Origin: Gossypium raimondii
Taxonomy: Eukaryota > Streptophyta > Magnoliopsida > Malvales > Malvaceae
Direction of reading: 5' to 3'
Assembly (NCBI RefSeq): GCF_025698545.1
Contig: NC_068566.1
Coordinates: 47,285,192-47,349,191 of the forward strand
DNA length: 64,000 nucleotides
A program made the translations under genes and the position numbers. The notes below the pieces were generated by a model. The model ran no database searches. It saw nothing but the letters and a program-made list of their open reading frames with translations, and was not told the origin of the DNA. Shown piece after piece: positions 34,745 to 47,772 of this stretch (within the stretch, counting starts at the first letter, position 1; each line of letters opens with the position of its first letter).

Positions 34745-35510
34745 TGATGGGAATTATAAGTGTTATTGAGTGACTGAATCTTATTAAAATAAAATATAGT
34801 GATAAAATAAAATAAAAGTAAAATTCATATAGAATTATATTTATTTTATTTTACTTTAGAATAAGGTTTTTAAACTTTATTTAACTTCATCTATTTAATA
34901 TTAATTAGAATAAAGTGTTTCAATCTTGCTACACTTATTCTATTAGAATATGGTTTTTTAAGCCTATAAATAGACATAGTCTACTCCTCTTGTAATTATT
35001 TGAATTCGACATAGTAAATTATTTTCTCCTCTACCTGTGGTTTTTCCCGAAAGGGTTTCCATGTAAAAATCTGTGTGTTCTTTATTTTTTTTCTCTTTTC
35101 TTTACGATACATTGTCATTACTGACATTCTAGTTTTCACAAATTGGTATCCAAGCTTTCGAGTTGTTCATCTCAATCACGGTAATGACGTCTTTGAAGTA
35201 AGAAATTTCGCTGTTAGATCGTAACACCAGATTCACGTTGTGACAAATAAAGATGCAGGTAGTTCTTAAGCAGATGGACTTAGAGGATGCCCTGCTAGGG
35301 ATAGATAAGTTACCTTCGACATTGACGGAGGAAGAGAAGAAGCGTAAGGAAAGATGTTAACATAGTTACATCTACATTTGTCTAACGAAATTTTGTAGGA
35401 TGTCTTAAAAGAAAAGACCGCCGCTGCATTATGGAAGAGACTGAAACAAATATGTATGTCGAAAACTCAAACTAGTAATTTGCATATGAAGCAACATCAA
35501 AACTAATATT
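34745..35510 (+). mobile_element. Truncated Copia retrotransposon: 5' LTR, PBS and gag start
   Basis: A putative LTR of 396 bp starts TGATGGGAATTATAAGTG and ends TTTTCACA at 35140. It has a TATA-like CCTATAAATAGAC at about 34964. A primer-binding site close to the initiator-Met tRNA pattern (TGGTATCCAAGC, 35144-35155) follows. The coding remnant reads LKQMDLEDALLGIDKLPSTL and KEKTAAALWKRLKQICMSKT with stops and frame changes, typical of the Copia gag (UBN2) region. The element stops near 35510, where R-type repeat sequence takes over. No pol and no second LTR. Confidence 0.75.
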
Positions 35511-35639
35511 TTTACAACATATATTTTTACAATAAAAATTCAAATAATCATGTTTGAATATTAAGAATTTTATTGTTTCATGGACATGAAATTGAGCATT
35601 GAGACTCGTATCAAATAATTATGTTACTCTTAATTTCTT

Positions 35640-36838
35640 ATTGAAGAAAGGATTATTATGGTTAAATTATGCTAATAGTTCATGTTGTATGTGGTTCTAA
35701 TGGATTTGGTCTGCATTCCAACTTGACCAATTTTAATATTTTGGATATTTTGAATATTAAAATATTAAACTTTACTTAAAAGACAATATTTGGATAGTTA
35801 AAGAAAAATGAATTGGATTTTTGTGATTTTTTCTTAGCCAATAGTAAAAACTTATTAAAAGAGAAAATAGCCCAATAAAGACGTTGGACTAAAACTAATT
35901 TTCATAGCACAAATACTAATCAAATATTAATAATGGCATATTGATTTATTTTATACTCAAGCAATTAATTTAACCAAAAACAGAATAACACAAACTAAAT
36001 TTCTAAGCCACACTAAAACAAGGGATAGTTAAATTGTTTATACAATTCAGTTTTCTTATGTTTCCGGAGCCTAGTTCAGTGAGATGAATCTACTATCTTT
36101 GAAATCAATACAATCAATGATCCTAGTTCTAACATACCCCAGCGAAGAATCCTCACTTTTGCACCTCAAAGGCTTGATCTCTCGCTACTAAATTCTTCTC
36201 CTTGAGAATTTAGGTTGTAAAACTATTCACAAAATGGTTACGTTCTCACAAATAATGTTCCTTACTAAACAAATAGTGCTATTTTTTTAAAAGTTTATCA
36301 AGTTATACAAGTTCTCTCAAATATATAAAGATTTTCGAGATTTGCTAACATATCAAAGATCAATCACAATCCCATCTAAATAGTAGTTAAAATAACCAAA
36401 TATAATATACTATTAACGACCAAAGTTGATTGTTGGTAGATAAGCTTTCAAGTTTTGATCCGATCAAGGGATTTGATATAATTGATCAAATGTGATCCTT
36501 GGGATAAGTATCTCCAAGTGAATTAATCTTCAATGATGGACTTGAATCATTCCACAATATTAACACAATCCAAAGATTTGTTTAAATAAATTGTCAAACT
36601 TTCTAATACAACAAGTTGTTATTTTGTCACAGTGGTGCTGGAAGTGACACTTCCTTTGACACATTGCAACAACTTCAAAATATGTCAACAATTTACCATA
36701 AATCTAAAATAAAATCAAATGATGGTATGAAATAAATTAAATATACTAATTTTGTTGAGATTTTGATTACCACTATAAATTTTGTTGAGGTAGTTATGAA
36801 AGTAGTGCAAGGTGCAGTTGTAGCACTACGTAGGTTAC
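35640..36838. repeat. Dispersed repeat R, copy 1
   Basis: About 1.2 kb shared with 57556-58760 along its full length and with 41604-42373 over its second part. It starts at TTGAAGAAAGGATTATTATGG and ends near TAGCACTACGTAGG. AT-rich and non-coding. Two of its segments also occur near the ankyrin pseudogene. Confidence 0.8.
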
Positions 36839-37287
36839 AAAATAAAAAGTATAGGAACCCAGGGTGTTATTTTCCCCAACCTAGCATACGTGTCATTTCC
36901 TTGGTAGGTCAATAGTGGGTTAAGAGACTAATTTGCAAAGAAATTAAAATTATGGGGTAAAAATTAAAAAAAAGGAATAGGACGAAACTAAAAATGAGCA
37001 AAAACTGGAAGGACCAAAATGGAATTAGCCCTTCCATGCGAAAACAAGCGAATCCTAGGGGGTCGAGTCGGATTATTCAGGTGGGCTTTAAAACAACGTT
37101 GTTTTAGGCATCTGAAGCCAAGCCCAAAACGACATCGTTTTAAGGTGTCTATATAAGTTAAAATGTAAAAAAAAAATAATTTTTATCAGTTAAAAAAACT
37201 ATTCTTTTTTCTTTTTTTTTCTTTCAAATCCCTTTCCCTTCCTACACAAGGTCTTTGCGTTCTTGTGCCACCGATTATTGGCGCCGA
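36839..37287. other. Unassigned transposon-like DNA, left part
   Basis: No gene. A TATA-like CTATATAAG at about 37151 and a C/T-rich tract before the insertion site suggest part of a promoter or LTR. It continues at 39646-40494 once the solo LTR is removed. The joined stretch ends GGGCTTCTACA, LTR-like, but I could not fix a matching start or target duplication. Confidence 0.4.
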
Positions 37288-39640
37288 TGTAGCACCCCTA
37301 ACCCGTTCTCCATAATAGGGTTATAGAGCATTATCGGAGTTTACAAATTAATTTTCAGACATTTCATTTCATCAAGCATTCATATTTATAACCAATCAAA
37401 ATCAAAACATTTATGAGCTAACATTAACCAATTTAACTTATACAAGTCATTATAACTAAAATCAAATCATCCAAAATTACCGATAGAACCAATGGATAAT
37501 GTGATATATCTCCAACAAGCTTCCAACCCAATCGAGCTTCCGATAATCATTTCAAAACATCTAATAATTATACATATTACCAATAATAATTCAATTCCAA
37601 TAATAAAACACACATATATATAATATTCATTACCAAATAGCATTCACTTCAATTAAAATTATACAAAATATAGTTCATACGAACTTACAGGCTAAATTGC
37701 GAAATACCAAAATTTAGGGACATTTTGGAAAATTTCTATTTTTCTCAATTTCCACCCAATCTTGATCTAAATTAATATTTCATTCAATTTACTAATTTAA
37801 ATAATAAAAAATTCATTTCATGCAATTTGGTCATTTTTGATATTTTTACAAATTTACCCTTAAAGTTTCACATTTGTTCAATTTAGTCCCTGAACCTAAA
37901 ACATGTAAATTGGTCATTTTAATGAAAACTCATGCTAGTTGAATAATCATACATTTTCCTCCTCCTCCTCTCCATTCCACATTCTTAATTTATATAACAT
38001 TCTTATATGTAACATTATCTATAATTTCACCATTTATTTATATATTCATTCAAAGCTGTCCACTTGAGTTATAGTCACTAAATTATTTATATATTGAGCT
38101 ACTGAACTCCAAATTGAGATCTAGTAATTTTATCCAAAACTAGACTCACATATATTCTTACCATAAAAATTTTATAATTTTTTGGTTTAGCCAATAAGTA
38201 CAGTTTATTCTTTAAAGTCATCCATGTTCTGCTGTCTGACAGTTCTGACCCTTCTTCACTAAAAATTAATTATCTCCTCGTACAGAATTTGAATGATGTT
38301 ACCGTTTGTTTCTATTGAAAATAGACTTATTAAGGATTTAAAAATATAAATTTAAGCCCCTAATTATTTTTCTACAATTTTTTATGATTTTCCAAATTCA
38401 AAATAGGGGAACCCGAATTCATTCAGACATTGTCTCACAAAATTTATTATATCTCATGATTTACAATTCCATTACTTATACTGTTTCATCTATGAGAAAC
38501 TAGACTCAATAAGATTCAATTCCATAATTTGTTCGTCCTCTAATTCGATTTCCACAATTTATGGTGACTTTTCAAAGTTAACCTAGTACTGTTGCTGTCC
38601 AAAACTGTTTTAGTGCAAGATGTTGATTACTAAGTTTATAACTCCCTTATTCCCTTTCTCTATAATATTTTCCATCACTTTCACTTATTTCACTTCACAA
38701 ATATATCAAGAACATAAGATTTTATATAAGAAAACTCTACTATAACATCATTTCTATGCTTTTTCAATAATATGAAACTTAAAAACATATTGAAATCTTG
38801 ATGTTCTTACCTTGTCCTATTGGTTTCAATCTTTAACTTGATTTTCTCTCTCCTCCAGCTTCTAGTTCTTGAATTTAACTTGATATTTTAGCTCCCCATA
38901 GTCTCCTTGTTATCTTTCTCTCTTGAGGGATATGGAAATTCTTTTGATTTCTAGGTGAAAATGATAAATTTTTGGTAAAAGGACCAAATTGTAAAAAAAG
39001 TAAAATTTTCTTTCTTCTCTTCGATTCTAACGTGAAATGCATGGAAAGATGGTGGAATGGTGGTTTTTCATCTTTCTTTCCACATATATATATACTAAAT
39101 AGATTAATAATAAAATAATAAAATATCATTTAAAAATCAAATTAAAATATTAATAAACTAATAATTAATTAATTAATTAATCTAAAATATCACCAACATC
39201 ATTATTGCCTTCTAGATTTCTCTCTCTTCTAATTGACCATTTTTCCCTTTATGTTCTTTTAAAATTCCATCCTTGAGTCATCACTTAATTTGGTAAAATT
39301 GCGATTTAGTCCCTCAAAATTCTTCACCTTTTCAATTTGGTCCTAATTCATCCATTTTCCTTGGTTTCTAGATTACTCTACCCTTAAAATATTTACACTA
39401 TTGGTCCTTCAACTTTTCATATTTACACTTTAACCCCTTAAATTTTGAGTATTTACTCTTAGGCCACAAAATTTTTCTTACTTTTGCGATTTAATCTTTT
39501 CTTGAATTAATATGTCATAATATACTTTTCAATGTTGACATAACTCAAAATTACCCTTTTTATCACTTTATTTCCTTATTTTACTATATTAGAAATATTA
39601 TCTTACTTTCTTACTGTAGTAATTTTTTTTGGGTGTTACA
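37288..39640 (-). mobile_element. Solo LTR (2.35 kb), inverted, related to 25954-28811
   Basis: On the minus strand it begins TGTAACACCC and ends GGGTTAGGGGTGCTACA. The target duplication GCCGA flanks it at 37283-37287 and 39641-39645. No internal coding region or partner LTR. It shares long stretches, inverted, with the LTR nested in the CACTA element but differs in its last third, so the two are related families or subfamilies rather than recent sisters. Confidence 0.92.
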
Positions 39641-39645
39641 GCCGA

Positions 39646-40494
39646 CAACCATCGCCTCCGGTAGTCGGAAAATTTTTTTTAAAACCCATTCGAAACCCTA
39701 GAGTTGGATCTAGGGATAAAACACCCAAAAAAGGCCGAGATTAGTGAAAAAAGAAAAGGAGGAAGAGGCCAGACGATTTCTTTCCTCTTCGGCGAGGCCT
39801 CAATGAAACCCTAAGGGGTTTCGAGGCTTCTCAAATCGGAGGTGGTTCTCGACAACGACTCTTAATAGGTAAAAATTTAAACTTTGTTTTTATTCTTATT
39901 TTTTCGAAAGAAGAAAAGAAAATAAAATGAACTTTTTTTTTATCTTCGTTGTTCTTTTTGTATTCAATTACTTTTTTTCTCCTTTTTTTGTGTTACAATG
40001 GTTTCGACTTTTATAGCCAAATAGATTATAAGATATTAGTTTTTTTTTGTTTTTTGTTTTCTCATTTTTTGTTCTACTATTCCTGCTTTTCTGCTTCTAT
40101 GTTTTTGCTGTTCCAATTGTTCTCTTCTCTCTATTCTTTTTTTTGTAGGTTTTTCATGGTAAGGGGCTGAATCAACGACGGTGGAAAGGTACGCCCCTTA
40201 CCATTTTGGTGAAATGGTGGCAGTGGCAGAAGAGGCAGACCTCAGGGCGTGGGGACTTCAGGAGGCGTGCCCGTTGATGTGGCAAAACGAAGGAGCGGTG
40301 GCGGCTGGTGAAGTCTTAGGGGATTAAGGTTTCTTTTTGTTTAGGTTTAGATAGTGGGTTTTGGGCCTTAGGGTTTTTTGGGCTTTTAGTTTTTTTTTTG
40401 TATTTGGGCTTGTAATATAGACTATTTAATGGACTTTTATTATTATTATTATTATTTGTTTTTTATTTGGCTGGACAAAACTGGGCTTCTACAA
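39646..40494. other. Unassigned transposon-like DNA, right part
   Basis: Continuation of 36839-37287. It has long T-rich tracts, and its 73-codon frame at 39949-40170 is AT/T-tract driven. No protein family recognised. Confidence 0.4.
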
Positions 40495-41600
40495 AGTTAT
40501 TTTGAAGGTTCTAGCTAACCGACTTAAGACAGTTTTGGAGGACTTATTGATGAAGCTTAATAAACTTTTGTGCCGGGTCGTCTGGTTTCGGATAATGTCT
40601 TAATGGCATATGAATTAATGCATACTATTAAGAAGAAGAGGTCGGGGAAAAAAGGTTCGCTTACATTGAAGCTTGATATGAGTAAGACCTACGATAGGGT
40701 CGAGTGGGGTTTTATTAAAGCTATGATGCTCTAAATGGGTTTTGATGCCAGATGGGTTGAACTAATAATGCATTGCATTTCCTCTGTGCCGTATTCGATT
40801 ATAGTTAATGATGGACAAAGTGAGGTCCGTTATCCTAGCAGAGGTTTACGTCAAGGAGACCCCGTTAGTCCATATTTATTTTTGATCTGCAATGAGGGTT
40901 TTTCGACTTTATTGACGTTAGCCAAAAGGGATAGTATTCTAGTGGGTGCAAAGGTTTGTCGAGGTAGCCTTTCGGTGACGCACATTTTTTTTGCTGACGA
41001 TAGCATTATTTTTGGTGAGGTTACGGAAAGAGGGAGTCAGGTGATTACAAGTATTCTTGAGAAATACGAAAGGTTTTCGGGTCAACAAGTAAATTTTGAG
41101 AAATCTATCATTTTCTTCAGTTCAAATGTGGAGGAAGGAATGTGTATTTGGATTGTTAATCAGTTGGTGTGCGACGTTCTACCAATGTGGAACGATATTT
41201 AGGGCTTCCAACATTGGTTGTAAGAAGTAAAAAAGAAGCTTTCTCTCATCTTTGTGACAAGATGTGCAATCAAGTTAATATTGGACTAATCGCTATCTCT
41301 CCCAGGGAGGGAAAAAGGTCTATATTAAGTCGGTACTACAAGCTTTGCATATCTATTCTTTGACATTTTTACTTCCCAAAACTCTTTGTCATGAGTTAGA
41401 AAGAATTATGAATATGTTTTGGTGGCAGAAAAGCATTACTCGTAAAGTTATGCATTGGTGTAGTTGGTTTGAATTAAGTAAACCTAAGGATCAAGGGGGA
41501 ATAAGTTTTAGTGACCACTGTAAGTTCATTATTGCCCTTTTGGCAAAGCAGGTTGGTGGTTTATAGTTAAACATGATTCGTTAGTTGCTTGTATCTTTTA
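40495..41600 (+). pseudogene. LINE (L1-type) reverse transcriptase fragment
   Basis: Starts inside the RT domain (KVLANRLKTVLED) and shows LDMSKTYDRVEWGF, the SRGLRQGDPVSPYLFLICNE block and the catalytic FADDS motif (about 40990-41005). It then continues through NFEKSIIFFSSNV, RYLGLPTLV and MFWWQKS to about 41570. At least four in-frame stops or frame changes are seen. Endonuclease, the N terminus of RT and the C-terminal zf-RVT region are absent. Sequence after 41604 is repeat R. Confidence 0.9.
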
Positions 41601-41603
41601 AGC

Positions 41604-42600
41604 CTAGTTTAGTGAGATAAAGGTACTATATTTGAAATCAACACAACCAATGGTCCTAGTTCTAACATACCCTAGTGAACAATCCTCATTTTTGTACCTC
41701 AAAGGCTTGATATCTCACTACTAAATTCTTCTCCTTGAGAATTTAGGTTGTAAAACCATTCAGAAAATAGTTATGTTCTCACAAATAATGTTCTTTATTG
41801 AACAAATAGTGCTCTTTAAAAAAAAAGTTTATCAAGCTATACAAGTTCTCTCATATATATAAAGATTTTCGAGACTTGCTAACATATCAAAGATCAATCA
41901 CAATTCCATCTAAATAGTAGTTAAAATAGCCAAATTTAATATACTATTAACGACCAAAGAGGATTGTTGGTAGATAAGCTTTCAAGTTTTGATCCGATCA
42001 AGGAATTTGATATAATTGATCAAATGTGATCCCCGGGATAGGTTTCTCCATGTGAATTAATCTTCAATGATGGACTTGAATCATTCCACAATATTAACAC
42101 AACCCAAGGATTTGATTAAATAAATTGTCAAACTTTCAAATAAGTCAAGTTGTTATTTTGTCACAGTGGTGCTGGAAGTGACACTTCCATTAACACATTG
42201 CAGCAACTTCAAAATATGTCAACAATTTACCATAAATCTAAAATAAAATCAAATGATGGTATGAAATAAATTAACTATACTAATTTTGTTGAACTTTTGA
42301 CTACCACTATAAATTTTGTTGAGGTAGTTATGGTAGAAGTGCGAGGTACAGTTGTAGCACTACGTAGGTTACATAACTAGTCTTATTCGGAATTGATAAT
42401 CTTTTGACTTAAAACATTACTGCATAACTTTTAAAAGTTAAAACTAGAATAAAGTAGAAAAAAAAAGAGTGAATGATAAAGTGTTTGTTAAAGTTTTATA
42501 AACCTCAAAACTAATATTTCTACAACATCTATTTTCACAATATTCATTTTTCTTAAATTTTTTTATTTTAAGCTGTGCCATATAAGATCTGATGTTTCAT
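41604..42600. repeat. Dispersed repeat R, copy 2 (5' part missing)
   Basis: Matches R copy 3 from about 58006 to 58990 and copy 1 from about 36070 to 36838. It joins the LINE fragment directly: the last shared LINE base is about 41600, whereas copy 3 has a further 1.1 kb of LINE and R sequence at that point. The simplest reading is an internal deletion. Confidence 0.8.
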
Positions 42601-42712
42601 GGGGATTAAGTATGCTCTTCGGTAGCCTTTTTTTGTATGCTTTTCGATAACATTTTTTCTTTTTTCTTTTTTTTGAGTGTTAGGTTTTTTTCTATTGTAA
42701 GTATCTAAATGA

Positions 42713-43532
42713 ATGATGGAAGCGGATTTGGCTGATTTACGACTGGAAGATGTTGAAGGAAATGGGAAAGGAGAGGGTTGAGAGATTGATTAGGATCCGG
42801 AATCGCTAGAGGAGAATATAGATCTGTGTTTGGTGGGTTGTTTTATCACTGCTACTACACTCAATTTTCAATCAATGAAGACGGTGTTGGCTAATATATG
42901 GCACCCTCTTGGTGGTGTTACTATTACTGATATAAGGGAGAACATATTCCTTTTTTGTTTTTATTGTGAATGGGTCACCATGGACCTTCAACAATCAGTT
43001 GTCAGTTTTTGCAGTTCTATCGAATGGTATGGATCCTCTTGAGACTCCGTTACTGAAAGTAGGATTTTGGGTGCAAGTTCACAATCTTCCCAGTGGTATG
43101 TATTCAGAATCAATAGCAAAACAGTTTGGTGATTTTATTGGTGAGTTTGTGGAGTATGATGAGAAGTCTGTGGCTGTGGGTCTGAGAAATTTCATGCGAA
43201 TTCGGGTAATGGTGGATATTCAAAACCCTCTAAAGTGAAAGAAAAAACTCATCATTGGAAAGACAAAAGAAATATTTACCATTTTTAAATATGAAATATT
43301 GACGATATTTTGCTTCTTATGTGGGAGACTTGGCCATGGAGAACGTTTTTATCCCATTCGTATGGTGAAAGGAAGCAAAGAGTTGCCTCTAGGGTGGGAT
43401 ATTTCCTTTAAGGCGGTGGCAAAGAAGCCAATGATCGACGGCAGTGTCTGGTTGCGGAAACCAGGAGAAAATTGGGGAGGTAATTTTGGTGATTCTAATG
43501 CGGATAAGGGCAAAGCGGATTTGAATGCTAAT
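42713..43532 (+). pseudogene. LINE ORF1 (DUF4283 plus zinc knuckle), split by the Gypsy element
   Basis: Starts MMEADLADLRLEDVEG. DUF4283-like ANIWHPLGGVTITDI, NGSPWTFNNQL and LKVGFWVQVHNLPSGMYSE follow, then a CCHC_4 knuckle CFLCGRLGHGERFY in which the final Cys is replaced by Tyr. Stops and frame changes occur at about 42780, 42960 and 43237. The frame is cut at 43532 by the LTR element, whose target duplication CTAAT repeats the site. Confidence 0.85.
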
Positions 43533-45080
43533 TGTAATACTCAATTTTTTGCCCGGGCCCAACTACTCATTAAACTTAACCCAAAACCCAAATCACACCC
43601 GAGCCCACTTAGACCAAACCCATAACAGTCAGAGAGACCTTTAGCAGATTGAAGTAAACTGGCGCCTCCAGCTTCCCACGAACGTCGCCCTCGATGCATA
43701 AACGCTACAACACGTTCCCCTCGCACAACCCACGTTCTCTAACGCCCACACCTGCAACAAATCATGACTAGGAACAGAGATAATGACAGAAAATACAAGG
43801 GAAAAAATGTAAAAAGGAGAAGGTAGTTTTCGGAGTTTTTGATTCCCTTATTTCGGCTATTAAAGCCAAATAGAAATCTGTAATAGGGGCTAGCAAAAAT
43901 TTTGTATGAAAATTAACAATAAAGTAAGAGAAAAAAACGATTTTGAAGGTGAAAGATTTTGACTTTTTTTTCTTTCTCTTCGATTCTTTTTACTGTTTTT
44001 ATTTTGGTTTTTTTTCTTTTTGTTTCTTAAAATTAAAAAATAACAAAGAAGAGAGGAAATGAGAAAAACTTACCGTTGGGGGTGCCGTCGGAGTGCCCAC
44101 ACGTACATATATTTATATTTTATAATATTTTTCTTAGTTTATATACATAGATATACGTACATATATTTATATTTTATAATATTTTTATAGTTTTTATATA
44201 TTTTATAATCCAAATATATATATTTTTATATAATGTATATGTATATATGCTATTCGAAACTTTTATAAATATATCTTTTAATCTTTTATATATACATATA
44301 TGTTCATATTTTTATAATTACTAGTAAATTATGCTTACATTTTTTTATGTAAACTTTATATATTTTTTGATTATATTATTTTATTATTTTTGTATACATG
44401 TATATATGTGCATCAATATCTTATCATACTTTTAAAGAAAAATATATTTTGATTTTCTCAAAGTATTTAAATCATCCTATTTTATAAATTCCAAAATATT
44501 TGGCATTCATGATTTTCGAGAAAGATCGTGTCCTAACTTACTGGATCGTGATCATTTTTTCGATGAATTTAGCAAGCTAAGTATTTATTTCACAATAAAT
44601 TTGCAATTTTCAAATAAAAGCTTATTCTCGGGAATTCAAAATGTCGGGTCCTAACTTACTGGTCGTGACATTTCGTCATCTCGAAATAAGAATTTCTAAA
44701 ACAAAAAGCAATATTTGGTATTTTTAAGATTTAAAATATTGTGCCCTAACTTACTGGGTGTGGTGTTTTATTTCTTTGAAATGAGAATGTTTTATCATTT
44801 TAATACATTCACGGGTTAAAAATTTCTATTTAAAATCTTTTCAAATTTTCGACACCAAGACACAAAACAATCAATTTGGTACCGATTTTGGGCGTTACGA
44901 GGGTGCTAACCCTTCCTCGTGCATGTTCGACTCCGAACTGTTTTCTCAAATTTCGCAGACCAAAACCGTTTTTAAGGTGAGCCGATCACACCTCAATCAA
45001 GGATCGGTGGCGACTCCAATTTTTTTGTTTTTTCTAAAGTCGACAACTTATTTTTGTTTTCAAAAAAAATGGTTTCGACA
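43533..45080 (+). repeat. 5' LTR (1,548 bp) of the Gypsy element
   Basis: Starts TGTAATACTC and ends TTTCGACA. It matches the 3' LTR closely but lacks about 640 bp present there (about 53618-54256). At the junction (about 44101-44133) a copy of ACGTACATATATTTATATTT duplicates sequence found again at 44155. Confidence 0.9.
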
Positions 45081-45083
45081 GCT

Positions 45084-45100
45084 TGGCGACTCCACTGGGA
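45084..45100 (+). other. Primer-binding site
   Basis: TGGCGACTCCACTGGGA follows the 5' LTR by three bases. The position and TGG start fit a tRNA 3'-end complement; it is similar to the tRNA-Arg sites of Ogre elements. Confidence 0.75.
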
Positions 45101-46260
45101 CTTAGAGAGTCGAGCCATAAATTGATTATTTTGTGTCTTTTTATTGAAAATTAAAGTTGTTCTAAATCATGATTTTCCTCTTTGCATTCATTGGTTTTAT
45201 CATATGCTTGCTTGATTTATCTAAGTCCGTTAGTTTATTTGCATTTTGCATTTCATGGTCAATTTTACCCCTTTAGGTGGGAGTGAGAAACTAGTCCTTC
45301 GTGAGGTTTTCACCTCCGTGCAGGATAGTGGATCGCTTTTGGAATACATCTGTACCTATGTCTTCGTGAGATTTTCATCTCCGTGCAGCCATAGGGAAAT
45401 GTATTCCCCTGAACTGAACTTGGTCCATATGAGCCTATAATGGGTGAGGATCGAGGAATCTGCTGGTTCAGGTACCCTTGCCCTAGAAGCCAAACCTCAT
45501 ATAATGAACCTTAGGAACCCACCCTAGGTAGAATTACTTTGAACCTTAGTAGACACCTAATTAGGAGTTTTTACTATTTCTTGGTTGTATTGTATTTAAT
45601 TGTTACTGACTTTTTGTGTTTTATTCTGATTGCATGGCATTACAATTACATGGCATTCCATTATAAAGAGGCGTTGTTTCGTATTCGGTTGCTAGACAGA
45701 AAGTTTATCATGGGAAATGGGTTTCTTGATAAAGTGGAAGATAATACGGCTGCCTGAATATATTCCAAGAAACGCAAGAAGGGTGATGAAGGAATACATG
45801 ACTTTACTTCGTGCCTCAAGGTCAAGTTGATTATTTAAGAGTTTCTGACATTCCAACTGCCTTAAAGAAGCTGAGGAGCATTACGGGGATGGGCAGACAT
45901 TGGATTATAACCAGGATCAAGAAAAAAGGAGGTAAAGGAGATACCCCTTTTGAAGAGTTCGTGAGGTTTATCTTAGCATCCAGATGAAGAAGGAGAAGAT
46001 GTCTTTGCTTAGAGTATGAGGCAAAGCCGTATATATATCCGCTTTATGTAAAGAAATTTGTCTTCTAGTAAAGTTTTCTAAATGGAATTGAATCAGAATC
46101 AACGTCTCTTTTTGCATTCATTTCATGCATTTGTATTACATTGCATCATATGCACTAAAATCCACCAAAAGAGCCTAATCAATTAAAATTATTCTTCAGT
46201 TAACCTGGAAACCAACCAGCCAACCCAGCCCCGTTACGGTACAAGAGCAAATCAAAGAAT

Positions 46261-47772
46261 ATGGATCAAAGATTAGAAAAGCTCGAGCAATTTCAAAAAG
46301 ACGTGCAGGATCAGCTCCAGCAACAAATGAAGGAACAGCTTGAAAAAATTCAGCAGAAGTTGATGGACAAAATGGAGGAATCCCAAGGAAGCATGATAAC
46401 CCAGTTAACTCAGTTCTTAACTGGTGGAAAAGATAAATGAAGGAGCCCTATAACAAATATTGAGGAGGAAGGCGAGGATGGACTCCAGTATCCTCCGGGC
46501 TTCACTCCCCCAAATGTACAGCCCCAAGTGGAAATGTGCCCGCGTAAATCTTCTGTTACCATTAGGCCTCAGCAATTTTAGGCTGATGCTTCAAAGGCGA
46601 TGAATTACCAAACTGGATCAGGCTCTAGCCCTGAGAATATTCCCGTCAATCTTGTAGTCCCTGACTTCGATGAGGTGGTCGAAAAGGAAAAAGCAAATGA
46701 AGAATTGCCAAAGTAATTTGAAGAAAGGTAGAAGTGGGTCGAAGAGAAGTTCAAGGCGATGGAAAGTACTGAGAGATATGGTGGGATTGATGCTAAGGAT
46801 TTGAGTTTAGTTCCAGACTTGGTGCTCCCTTACAAGTTCAAGATGCTAGAATTCGAGAAGTATAATGGAACTAGTTGCCCGGAAGCCCATGTCACTATGT
46901 TTTGTAGACGAATGGCTGGGTATGTCAATAATGATCAGTTATTGATACACTGTTTTCAAGATAGCCTCACGGGGGCAGCGTCTAAATGGTATAATCAATT
47001 AAACCGTGCTAGGATTAGCTCTTGGAGGGATTTAGCACGGGCTTTTATGAAATAGTACAGTAATGTAGCAGAAATGGTTCCTGACAGAATTACTTTGCAA
47101 AACATGGAGAAGAAGTCGAATAAAGGTTTCAGGCAGTACGCTCAGAGATGGAGGGAGGTTGCAGTTCAGGTCCAACCACCGCTCCTTGAAAGAGATATGG
47201 CGATACTCTTTATAAATACATTGAAGGCCCCATTCATCACACATATGTTGGGAAGTGCCACAAAAAGCTTTTCTGACATAGTTATGAGTGGTGAGATGAT
47301 TGAGAGTGCTATTAGGAGCGGAAAGATTGATGTTGGAGGAAATAACAGAAAGCAAACCCCAAAGGAAAAAGAAAATGAGGTGAATAGCGTGAATATGTAC
47401 AGCAAATCGATTATGGTGAATCAGCCAAGAAAGGTGGTTGCCAATCAGCAGGGTTCATCAAGACAAGAATCAGGTGTGAAGCAAGGTACTGAGAAACTCC
47501 AGTTCACGCCAATTCCAATGTCGTATAAGGAGCTTTATCAAAGCTTATTCGATGCGCACGTTGTTTCCCCTTTCTACTCAAAACCCCCACAGCCTCCGTA
47601 CCCCAAATGGTACGACGCAAGTGCACAATGCGATTATCATGCAGGAATTATGGGACATTCTATAGAAAATTGCATTGCCTTTAAAAAAGTGGTTGAAAGG
47701 CTTATCAGTATGGGCGTTGTCAAATTTGACGATTCATCCAGTGCAGAAAATCCGCTACCTAATCACATTTGA
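46261..47772 (+). pseudogene. Gypsy gag gene, decayed
   Basis: Begins MDQRLEKLEQFQKDVQDQLQ with a Gln/Lys/Glu-rich coiled coil. The retrotrans_gag core follows at about 46830-47330 (KFKMLEFEKYNGTSCPEAHV, ASKWYNQLNRARISSWRDLA, FRQYAQRWREVA) and then a distal YHAGIMGHSIENCIAFK motif typical of Ogre/Athila-type gag. In-frame stops at about 46438, 46579, 46713, 46729 and 47053. No full-length product is possible. Confidence 0.88.

Noticed and set aside
35640..42600. R copies 1 and 2 as the two LTRs of one element around 36839-41600
   Set aside because: A third copy occurs after the other LINE fragment, copy 2 is 5'-truncated at a LINE junction, and R lacks TG...CA ends, primer site and target duplications.
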